DNA of 7,678 bases. Origin: JAUYQE01 sp035289745. Its GTDB lineage: Archaea; Nanobdellota; Nanobdellia; Woesearchaeales; GW2011-AR9. The stretch's first letter is position 1, and each line of letters opens with the position of its first letter. Position numbers and translations under genes: made by a program. Positions 1-4,725 of this stretch are shown in pieces. Under the pieces are notes generated by a model. That model did no database searches. It had not been told where the DNA came from and saw only the letters and a list, made by a program, of their open reading frames with translations. The stretch is taken from positions 1 through 7,678 of the forward strand of contig DATDWF010000045.1 in NCBI GenBank assembly GCA_035289745.1. Reading direction: 5' to 3'.

Positions 1-532
1 GGTAAGCTCCTTCCTCAGAAAGTACAAAAAATTAGCCAAGAAGCTCGTCGGCCGCCAAACCGAGCAGGGAGAAAAAGAAAAGCAGCAGATCATGGGAAAG
101 CTGTTCCGCCTCGGCTTGCTGAAGCCCGGCGCGATCCTTGATGATATCTTAGGCCTGCAGCTCAACGACATTATGGACCGCCGCCTGCAAAGCATTGTCT
201 ATCGGAAAGGCTTCGCGAGAACCATGTCGCAAGCCCGGCAGTTCATCACGCACCGGCACGTCCTCGTAGGCGAGAATGAAATTACCACGCCGACGTATCT
301 CGTTTCCCTCGAAGAAGAAGCGCAGATTCGCTTCAAAGAAAATTCCACTTTAGCATCAGAAGAGCATCCGGAACGCGCCCGGGTGCAGAAAGCGCAGCCT
401 CCAGAGGCCAAGAAAGATGCTGAAGAGGAAAAGAAAGAAGAAAAAGGAAGAGGGAAGAACAAAGAAGAGAAAGCAGTGGTGAAAGAGACAGAAGAAACGA
501 AAGAAAGTACTGTAGCTGCTGAAGAGGCTTAA
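1..532 (+). CDS. rps4: 30S ribosomal protein uS4 (archaeal S4), 5'-truncated by the window edge
   Basis: uS4 binds 16S rRNA early in small-subunit assembly. The frame is open from base 2, so 176 C-terminal residues are visible and the real start lies upstream. The ATG at 92 is internal: the 30 residues before it (…SSFLRKYKKLAKKL…, then RTEQGEKEK-like QTEQGEKEKQQ) match the archaeal S4 family. The S4 RNA-binding domain spans visible residues about 59-105, with the hallmark RRLQSIVYRKGFARTMSQAR and a TPTYLV strand. After about residue 135 the protein becomes a low-complexity Lys/Glu tail of some 40 residues ending VAAEEA, which is not part of the S4 fold and is absent from many archaeal S4 proteins. 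It is the first visible gene of the ribosomal/RNA polymerase operon; a uS13 gene would be expected upstream. Identification is firm; a function for the tail is not known. Confidence 0.95.
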   Translation, partial: VSSFLRKYKKLAKKLVGRQTEQGEKEKQQIMGKLFRLGLLKPGAILDDILGLQLNDIMDRRLQSIVYRKGFARTMSQARQFITHRHVLVGENEITTPTYLVSLEEEAQIRFKENSTLASEEHPERARVQKAQPPEAKKDAEEEKKEEKGRGKNKEEKAVVKETEETKESTVAAEEA

Positions 533-537
533 CACTC

Positions 538-1020
538 ATGAACATTTCAAAACGTGCGGCTAAAAGGATGGCTACTGTGGGACTCCTAGGATTTGCTGGT
601 GTGCTTGCTTATGACATTCACTTGGGACTAAAAGCCGCGGCTATTGCCACTGCTCCACCTTATCGAGCTGCTGAGCGGATTTATGAACTGGGAGAAGAGA
701 CTGCAGCCAGAGAAGAAGCAATTGATGACTGCCTCAATGCTCATCCTCAAGAACCTGATACCTGCCTAAGTACTGTCACCGATTATTTTGAGTATACAGA
801 GCAGGCGAATGCAGAAAGGGCTCAGCTGCAAGAGTCTTTCCCTGGCTATCAAGAAGCTTTCGAGGAAGTAAGCTATATTACAAAGCAAGCTTTAGAGCTC
901 GGCGTCATAAACCTGCCTTTCAGCTTTTTAATTTGTTTTGGATGGGTAGCGTACAGCAACCGGAAAGCAGAAGAAGCAGCCCAGCAGGAAAAAGCAGGAG
1001 GGCTTACCATCAATCAATAA
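538..1020 (+). CDS. Small membrane protein of unknown function inserted between rps4 and rps11
   Basis: I do not recognise this 160-residue protein. It begins with a basic stretch (KRAAKR), then a hydrophobic segment at about residues 11-32, a soluble acidic and probably helical region at 33-118, a second hydrophobic segment at about 120-140 (VINLPFSFLICFGWVAY) and a short charged C-terminus. The positive-inside rule predicts both ends in the cytoplasm and the 85-residue loop outside. Two cysteines in that loop, C65 and C76, could form a disulfide. It starts five bases after the uS4 stop; a GAGG at 524-527, ten bases before ATG, is a plausible ribosome-binding site lying within the uS4 coding end. 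Its codons (many GCT, CTT, GGA) are more AT-rich than those of the flanking ribosomal genes, suggesting later arrival. It should be co-transcribed with the operon. Existence as a gene is likely; function is unknown. Confidence 0.7.
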   Translation: MNISKRAAKRMATVGLLGFAGVLAYDIHLGLKAAAIATAPPYRAAERIYELGEETAAREEAIDDCLNAHPQEPDTCLSTVTDYFEYTEQANAERAQLQESFPGYQEAFEEVSYITKQALELGVINLPFSFLICFGWVAYSNRKAEEAAQQEKAGGLTINQ

Positions 1021-1040
1021 ACACTGAGAGAAAAAACACC

Positions 1041-1490
1041 ATGATCAAGCCAAAAACCGCAGAAATGGAACAGCCAGAAAGAGTTGCCCAGCAGTACGAC
1101 AAGAAACTCCGCTGGGGCATCGCCCACATCCTTTCGACGTACAATAATACCATCATCACGATTACCGACATTACTGGTACAGAAACCATAGCGCGATCCA
1201 GCGGCGGGCAGATGGTCAAGTCCGATCGCCTGGAAAGCTCGCCAACGGCAGCGATGGGAGCAGCAAAGAAAGTTGCCGATATCTGCCGGGAGAAAGGCAT
1301 CAATGCTTTAACGATTAAAGTCCGCGCCCGAGGCGGGCATAATGGGCCAAATAATCCCGGGCCGGGAGCGCAGCCGGCCATCCGTGCTTTGTCCCGCATG
1401 GGCTTGCGCATCGGAAAGATCGAGGAAGTCACGCCCGAGCCGCATAATGGCTGCCGGGCAAAAGGCGGCAGGCGCGGAAGGAGAGTCTAA
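1041..1490 (+). CDS. rps11: 30S ribosomal protein uS11 (archaeal S11)
   Basis: uS11 sits on the platform of the small subunit, near the mRNA exit and the 3' end of 16S rRNA. The 149-residue product has the family signatures WGIAHI at 25-30, YNNTIITITD at 34-43, SSGGQMVKSDRLESSPTAAM at 53-72, and the glycine/proline-rich GGHNGPNNPGPGAQ at 98-111, ending in the basic GGRRGRRV. The ATG at 1041 is chosen because GAGAG lies about 11 bases before it. An in-frame ATG at 1065 would give 141 residues but has no upstream purine motif. The reading frame runs open back to 933 inside the preceding membrane gene, but that extension has no family similarity. With either start the N-terminus carries 15-24 extra residues before the conserved core. 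Near the C-terminus HNGCRAK replaces the more usual Ser/Thr/Arg-rich stretch. Confidence 0.96.
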   Translation: MIKPKTAEMEQPERVAQQYDKKLRWGIAHILSTYNNTIITITDITGTETIARSSGGQMVKSDRLESSPTAAMGAAKKVADICREKGINALTIKVRARGGHNGPNNPGPGAQPAIRALSRMGLRIGKIEEVTPEPHNGCRAKGGRRGRRV

Positions 1491-1530
1491 GAAAGAAAAG
1501 CTCATCAGCTAATACAACCACCGACAAAGC

Positions 1531-1534
1531 GGAG
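1531..1534 (+). promoter_or_regulatory. Shine-Dalgarno of the RNA polymerase subunit D gene
   Basis: GGAG lies seven bases before the ATG at 1542, in the 51-base gap after uS11. It matches the archaeal anti-Shine-Dalgarno and supports the chosen start of the subunit D gene. Confidence 0.6.
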
Positions 1535-1541
1535 CACCACT

Positions 1542-2321
1542 ATGAAACTCGAAAAAATCAAAGAAGAGCGGAAGAAGAACAAATTGACATTCCTGCTTAA
1601 AGGCAGCACGGATGTGTTTGCCAATGCTATACGCCGATTAATCGTCGAAGAAGTGCCGACGCTCGCCGTCGAGGACGTCGAAGTGCGGGATAACTCTTCT
1701 GCACTCTATGACGAAATGCTGGCGCTGCGCCTGGGATTAATGCCTATCAGCACGGACCTCAAGAGCTACCAGCATAAAGAAGGCTGTTCCTGCCAGGGAG
1801 CGGGCTGTGCACAGTGCGAATTGAAGATAACGCTGAAAGTAGCCCGCCGCGGCTATGTCTATGCCGAAGAAGCCAAGAGTGCTGATCCGAAGTGCACGTT
1901 TGTGTATCCGAAAACGCCCATCGTGAAGCTGCTGCCCAAGCAGAAGATTGACGTGACGATGACTGCCGTTCTGGGCAAAGGCAAAGAGCACACGAAATGG
2001 TCGTCCGGCTGGGCCATCTTCATGCACGAGCCCAGCATCAAAGTCGGCAAAGTTGCTGATGCGCAGGCAATCATGGAAAAATGCACGGACGGCGTGTTTA
2101 CATTGAAAGGGAATACGCTCAGTGTGAATGAAGAGAATGTGTACAATTCGCAGCTGCTGGAATTCTACAGCAGCCTCGACAAAGGCATCACGGTCGAATA
2201 TACGGACAATATCGTTTTCGCCGTCGAAAGCTGGGGACAGCTCAGCTGCCGGGAGATGCTGCAGAAAAGCGCAGAGATTCTCCTGGAAAAAGTAGAACTG
2301 TTAGAAAAAGCCATCGCTTAA
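1542..2321 (+). CDS. rpo3 (rpoD): DNA-directed RNA polymerase subunit D (Rpo3, alpha/Rpb3 homolog)
   Basis: Subunit D pairs with subunit L to form the platform on which archaeal RNA polymerase assembles; RpoN and RpoP join the same module. The 259-residue protein has the alpha-like dimerisation motif at 25-69 (FANAIRRLIVEEVPTLAVED, then DEMLALRLGLMPI). The cysteine quartet C82, C84, C89, C92 (CSCQGAGCAQC) matches the zinc loop of eukaryotic Rpb3. The second part of the dimerisation domain resumes at about 220-258 (TDNIVFAVESWGQL). Domain 3, about 163-210, contains only one cysteine (C181), so the ferredoxin-like iron-sulfur motifs found in some archaeal D subunits are missing. The length is normal. 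Start choice is supported by GGAG seven bases upstream. The stop is four bases before the eL18 start. Confidence 0.96.
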   Translation: MKLEKIKEERKKNKLTFLLKGSTDVFANAIRRLIVEEVPTLAVEDVEVRDNSSALYDEMLALRLGLMPISTDLKSYQHKEGCSCQGAGCAQCELKITLKVARRGYVYAEEAKSADPKCTFVYPKTPIVKLLPKQKIDVTMTAVLGKGKEHTKWSSGWAIFMHEPSIKVGKVADAQAIMEKCTDGVFTLKGNTLSVNEENVYNSQLLEFYSSLDKGITVEYTDNIVFAVESWGQLSCREMLQKSAEILLEKVELLEKAIA

Positions 2322-2325
2322 AACC

Positions 2326-2682
2326 ATGAAACGAACTGGCCCAACGAGTTATCAGGTACAGGAGTTGCTTGCGGTGCTAGAAGAAAAAGGGAAAAAAAGC
2401 AAGCTCTGGCAGCGGGTGAGCGAAGATATTCAAAAGCCCACGCGGCAGCGGCGCCTTGTCAACGTGTATAAGATTGAGAAATATGCCCAAGCCGGCGAAA
2501 CGGTGGTTGTGCCAGGAAAAGTGCTGAGCGTTGGGGAGTTAACCAAGAAAGTGGACGTTGCTGCACTGTTATTTTCCGCAGAAGCCAAAAAGAAGATCGA
2601 AGCGGCCAAAGGGAAAGTGCTGAGCATTAGCGAGCTGCTGCAGCAGAATCCGGAAGGCAAGAATGTCCGGATTTTAGGCTGA
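2326..2682 (+). CDS. rpl18e: 50S ribosomal protein eL18 (archaeal L18e)
   Basis: eL18 is a large-subunit protein shared by Archaea and Eukarya and absent from Bacteria, so it fixes the domain of the host. The 118-residue product aligns with the family over its full length: MKRTGPTSYQ at the N-terminus, a tryptophan-containing helix LWQRVSEDI at 27-35, the basic KPTRQRRLVNVYKIEKYA at 37-54, the hallmark ETVVVPGKVLSVGEL at 58-72, and a terminal NPEGKNVRILG. It starts four bases after the subunit D stop and has no purine-rich ribosome-binding site, so translation is probably coupled to subunit D. Followed by a 56-base A-rich gap before uL13. Confidence 0.96.
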   Translation: MKRTGPTSYQVQELLAVLEEKGKKSKLWQRVSEDIQKPTRQRRLVNVYKIEKYAQAGETVVVPGKVLSVGELTKKVDVAALLFSAEAKKKIEAAKGKVLSISELLQQNPEGKNVRILG

Positions 2683-2738
2683 TTGAAAAAAAGAAAAGAT
2701 ACAAAACGAAAATTAAAAATCAGAAAAACAAAGAAACC
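2683..2738 (+). other. A-rich spacer between eL18 and uL13 genes
   Basis: Of these 56 bases, 38 are A on the coding strand, with only six each of C, G and T. There is no Shine-Dalgarno before the uL13 ATG and no good TATA box; AATTAAAA at 2711-2718 is a weak candidate. The spacer may be an unstructured ribosome-entry leader or contain a weak internal promoter. Neither is proven. Confidence 0.4.
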
Positions 2739-3164
2739 ATGAAAATTTATAACGGCGATGGCTTGATCTTGGGACGGCTGGCATCACGGGTAGCGAAAGA
2801 TGCCCTGCTCGGCGAAGAGGTACACGTGGTCAATGCTGAAAACGTTGTCATCAGCGGCCAGAAAGTGCTTATCGTGGCGCGGGAAAAGCAGCGCCGGGAG
2901 AGAAAAGCACACCCGACGAAAAGCGCCAGATTCTCCCGCCTGCCCGAGCGAGCAGTTCGCAGAAGCATCCGCGGCATGCTACCTTGGAAGCAAGCCCGGG
3001 GAAAGGAAGCTTTTAAAAGGATCATGTGCCATCGCGGAGTGCCGGAAGCTTTTGCCGGAAAAGAGCTGCTTACTGTTCTGGGAGCATCTGCGCAGAAGCT
3101 GCCGAACTTGAAATTCATCACCATGGGAGAAATCTGCAAAAAACTCGGCTGGAACAAACCATGA
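2739..3164 (+). CDS. rpl13: 50S ribosomal protein uL13 (archaeal L13)
   Basis: uL13 is an early-assembling large-subunit protein that contacts 23S rRNA. The 141-residue sequence has the archaeal/eukaryotic form: an N-terminal IYNGDGLILGRLASRVAK (3-20), VHVVNAENVVISG (28-40), a basic stretch at 48-68, and the family hallmark RSIRGMLPWKQARGKEAFKR at 75-94, followed by HRGVPE. The C-terminal KFITMGEICKKLGW is also typical. The ATG at 2739 places the conserved glycine strand at the expected N-terminal position. No Shine-Dalgarno is visible; an A-rich spacer precedes it. Its TGA stop overlaps the uS9 start codon in an ATGA, so the two ribosomal proteins are probably translated in a coupled fashion. 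Confidence 0.96.
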   Translation: MKIYNGDGLILGRLASRVAKDALLGEEVHVVNAENVVISGQKVLIVAREKQRRERKAHPTKSARFSRLPERAVRRSIRGMLPWKQARGKEAFKRIMCHRGVPEAFAGKELLTVLGASAQKLPNLKFITMGEICKKLGWNKP

Positions 3165-3556
3165 AAAAGAACATTCACATGCCCGGAAAGAGAAAGCAAG
3201 CGATAGCGCGGGCGACGCTTCGGGAAGGAAAAGGCATCGTGACTATCAATGGCCAGTATCTGGAAAATTATAGCAATCCTTTGCTCCGCCTGCGCATCAG
3301 CGAGCCGTTGTTGCTCGCGGGTGATAGTGTGAAGGATCTGGATATTGCCGTGTCTGTCCGCGGGGGCGGAGTGAACGGGCAGGCTGACGCAGTACGTTTA
3401 GCCATGGCCCGGGCTCTTGTAGTGCAGGACAGCAAGCTGAAAAAAGTCTTCGACGAGTACGATAGATTGCTGCTCGTTGCTGACGTGCGGCGAAAGGAAG
3501 TCCGCAAGCCGAACGATTCCAAAGCCAGGGCGAAGAGACAAAAATCATACAGATGA
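3161..3556 (+). CDS. rps9: 30S ribosomal protein uS9 (archaeal S9)
   Basis: uS9 is in the head of the small subunit, and its C-terminal tail reaches the P-site tRNA anticodon stem loop. The 131-residue protein shows GKRKQAIARATLREGKG at 9-25, the EPLLLAG motif at 48-54, VRGGGVNGQADAVRLAMARAL at 67-86 with its conserved glycines, EYDRLLLVADVRRKE at 99-113, and the essentially invariant terminal QKSYR. The start is the ATG at 3161, sharing ATGA with the uL13 stop. An in-frame ATG at 3179 (MPGKRKQ) is an alternative that would drop six residues. The frame is open further upstream through the uL13 gene, but that part shows no uS9 similarity. Its stop codon overlaps the Shine-Dalgarno of rpoN. Confidence 0.96.
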   Translation: MKKNIHMPGKRKQAIARATLREGKGIVTINGQYLENYSNPLLRLRISEPLLLAGDSVKDLDIAVSVRGGGVNGQADAVRLAMARALVVQDSKLKKVFDEYDRLLLVADVRRKEVRKPNDSKARAKRQKSYR

Positions 3557-3558
3557 GG
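3555..3558 (+). promoter_or_regulatory. Shine-Dalgarno of rpoN overlapping the uS9 stop codon
   Basis: GAGG overlaps the TGA stop of uS9 (3554-3556) and lies eight bases before the rpoN ATG at 3567. The overlap would let ribosomes finishing uS9 reinitiate on rpoN, and it fixes the rpoN start. Confidence 0.6.
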
Positions 3559-3566
3559 ACACCACC

Positions 3567-3764
3567 ATGATCATACCCATACGCTGTTTTTCGTGCGGCA
3601 AGCCCGTTGCCCATCTCTGGGAAGAATATAAAGAACGCCTGGAGAAAGGCGAAAGCGCCAAGAAAGCGTTGGATGCACTGGGCTTGGAGCGGTACTGCTG
3701 CCGGGGCGTGTTCCTGGGGCATGTGGAATTGATTGATATGGCGGCAGCGTTTAAGAAGAGTTAG
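3567..3764 (+). CDS. rpo10 (rpoN): DNA-directed RNA polymerase subunit N (Rpo10, Rpb10 homolog)
   Basis: RpoN is a small zinc-binding subunit of the archaeal RNA polymerase assembly platform, docking on the D/L heterodimer. It is unrelated to bacterial sigma-54 of the same name. The 65-residue protein has the expected size and the atypical zinc site: C7 and C10 in RCFSCGKPV, then the adjacent C44 and C45 in RYCCRG. The Rpb10 signature HVELID is at 52-57. An open frame extends upstream inside uS9, but the family begins at MIIPIRCFSCG and the GAGG lies directly before that ATG. It is the last gene of the visible operon; rpoK and rps2, which often follow in archaea, are not here. Confidence 0.96.
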   Translation: MIIPIRCFSCGKPVAHLWEEYKERLEKGESAKKALDALGLERYCCRGVFLGHVELIDMAAAFKKS

Positions 3765-3795
3765 CTGAGAGGGTGTAGTAACTGGCATTAATCCG

Positions 3796-3805
3796 CTTTC
3801 TTCTT
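3796..3805 (+). terminator. Possible weak terminator after the ribosomal operon
   Basis: A pyrimidine tract CTTTCTTCTT occurs about 30 bases after the rpoN stop and before the next promoter. Archaeal termination often uses T-rich tracts without a hairpin, but this one is interrupted by C and no stem was found. Termination somewhere in 3765-3849 is inferred from the new promoter that follows. Confidence 0.25.
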
Positions 3806-3849
3806 ACGAATGGATAGCATAAACTAATCCCTGAAAAGATCAAGAAATA

Positions 3850-3857
3850 TTTATAAA
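3850..3857 (+). promoter_or_regulatory. Archaeal TATA box for the 83-residue protein gene
   Basis: TTTATAAA is preceded by a purine-rich BRE-like AAGAAATA. The box centre is about 30 bases before the ATG at 3884, so transcription would start at or within a few bases of the start codon, giving a leaderless mRNA. No Shine-Dalgarno precedes that ATG, which agrees. Confidence 0.65.
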
Positions 3858-3883
3858 CTTCCTCCATCATTAACACTCACTTT

Positions 3884-4135
3884 ATGCAAGAGACTATCAA
3901 CATTCAAAAAATTGGACAAGATGTTCTTCACCAGTTAGAAGACTTCAATAAGAAAATGTGGGATGCTGTTTCTTTTAGAATGATCCATGCTATGATAGCA
4001 GAGGAACTAGTATTAAAAGATTCTTTTCAAAAGACACAAGAATATCGAAAGCAACGCTTCGAAAAAGCACTCCAACAAGCACGCGGAGATAAGCAAAAAG
4101 CCTATCAGCTTCTGGCATCTGAGAGTTTTAACTAA
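3884..4135 (+). CDS. Small helical protein of unknown function
   Basis: I do not recognise this 83-residue protein. It has no cysteine, no hydrophobic membrane segment and no signal peptide, and reads as mostly alpha-helical: a first amphipathic stretch at about 5-30, a hydrophobic core piece AVSFRMIHAMIAEELVL at 28-44, and a charged Lys/Arg/Gln-rich helix at about 48-80. A strong TATA box with leaderless spacing supports it as a real gene. It is more AT-rich than the ribosomal genes. Its last eight bases overlap the end of the convergent PIN-domain gene on the opposite strand. An antitoxin-like role is possible by proximity only; VapB-type antitoxins normally precede the toxin on the same strand and usually carry a recognisable DNA-binding fold, which I do not see here. 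Confidence 0.65.
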   Translation: MQETINIQKIGQDVLHQLEDFNKKMWDAVSFRMIHAMIAEELVLKDSFQKTQEYRKQRFEKALQQARGDKQKAYQLLASESFN

Positions 4136-4604
4136 AGCTTGGCCACTTGATTACATTAATGTTGAGTTCTTTACACGTGCTTTCAAAAGCCTTGTCTCTA
4201 ACAACAATGATATTCACTTTCAACTTCCAAAAGCCATAGATGATAGGAACGTCTTCTTCATTTGATCCATACTCCTGTCCGATTTCTTCAACAACAGAAA
4301 CATCATCGTCAATAACAACGTTCGGCAACTTTTCAACCAGAAACTCTTCCATTATTCTGTTGATAGTAGAATTTGCTTTTTCTTCAGAATAGTCATAACG
4401 ATTAATCAAAACGCCTTTGCATTCACCAATACATTGCGGAAGTGTACAAAGAAATTTTCTTGGAAACGAATACCCTCTTCCCTCAAAATATTCTTTTGCT
4501 TGAGGGTACAGAACCAAATCAACCAAAACATTAGCATCTAAGCCGTACTTAGTAAACAAATCCCCAATGACGCTCCCTTTCAAAATCATCCTCTTTTGAG
4601 CCAT
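4128..4604 (-). CDS. PIN-domain protein, putative VapC-like ribonuclease
   Basis: PIN domains are Mg/Mn-dependent endoribonucleases; small stand-alone ones are often VapC toxins that cut tRNA or rRNA. The 158-residue protein has the expected order of acidic residues: D23 in YGLDANVLVDLV (strand 1), E61 in the helix CIGECKGVL, D118 in EEDVPIIYGFW, and D137 in VNIIVVRDKAFE, equivalent to the T/R-D-x-x-F motif near the PIN C-terminus. The first 20 residues precede strand 1, longer than in most VapC proteins. The start is supported by a TATA box at leaderless distance. No same-strand antitoxin gene is adjacent: its 3' end overlaps an 83-residue gene running toward it. It could be a solitary RNase or housekeeping RNA-processing factor rather than a toxin. 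Fold assignment is from motif reading and no target is evident. Confidence 0.75.
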   Translation of the reverse strand: MAQKRMILKGSVIGDLFTKYGLDANVLVDLVLYPQAKEYFEGRGYSFPRKFLCTLPQCIGECKGVLINRYDYSEEKANSTINRIMEEFLVEKLPNVVIDDDVSVVEEIGQEYGSNEEDVPIIYGFWKLKVNIIVVRDKAFESTCKELNINVIKWPSFS

Positions 4605-4614
4605 TGCAACTTCC

Positions 4615-4627
4615 GTAACTATAGTAC
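4615..4627. repeat. Imperfect inverted repeat at the PIN gene start region
   Basis: GTAACTATAGTAC is a near palindrome: GTA/TAC flank the palindromic CTATAG with one extra A on the left. It lies between the PIN TATA box and its start codon, a usual place for archaeal repressor operators. It is short and could be chance. Confidence 0.3.
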
Positions 4628-4635
4628 CTTATAAA
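4628..4635 (-). promoter_or_regulatory. Archaeal TATA box for the PIN-domain gene
   Basis: On the minus strand this reads TTTATAAG, preceded by an A/T-rich AAAAT. Its centre is about 28 bases before the PIN start codon, so the transcript is predicted to be leaderless. No Shine-Dalgarno lies just before the ATG. Confidence 0.6.
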
Positions 4636-4692
4636 ATTTTAGTCATTCCACCAACCTCTTACATCGACCATCCCCCATCTTCTCCCCAAAGC

Positions 4693-4700
4693 TTTATAAA
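4693..4700 (+). promoter_or_regulatory. Archaeal TATA box for the three-module HTH protein gene
   Basis: TTTATAAA, with a BRE-like CCCCAAAGC before it. Its centre is 29-30 bases before the ATG at 4726, predicting a leaderless mRNA. This geometry rejects the in-frame TTG at 4708, which would fall upstream of the transcription start. Confidence 0.65.
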
Positions 4701-4704
4701 ATAC

Positions 4705-4716
4705 TACTTGAAAGTA
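4705..4716. repeat. Short inverted repeat between TATA box and start codon
   Basis: TACTTGAAAGTA has perfect 5-base arms (TACTT/AAGTA) around GA. It sits just downstream of the TATA box of the HTH gene, where a bound repressor would block initiation. Five-base arms may be chance; autoregulation by the HTH protein is only a hypothesis. Confidence 0.3.
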
Positions 4717-4725
4717 CTCCCCAAT

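Noticed and set aside
92..94. ATG 92 as the start of uS4
   Set aside because: Conserved S4 sequence continues upstream in frame to the window edge.
933..1040. Longer uS11 starting inside the membrane gene
   Set aside because: The extra 36 residues overlap another gene in a different frame and have no similarity to uS11; a purine motif precedes the ATG at 1041.
3026..3160. Longer uS9 starting inside uL13
   Set aside because: The extension lies over the conserved uL13 sequence in another frame; the ATGA overlap at 3161 is the natural start.
2747..3199. Minus-strand 150-residue frame opposite uL13
   Set aside because: Shadow of the uL13 codon pattern; no promoter or ribosome-binding site and no family resemblance.
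3477..3566. Longer RpoN starting inside uS9
   Set aside because: RpoN proteins begin at MII/V-P-x-RCFSCG, and GAGG precedes that ATG.
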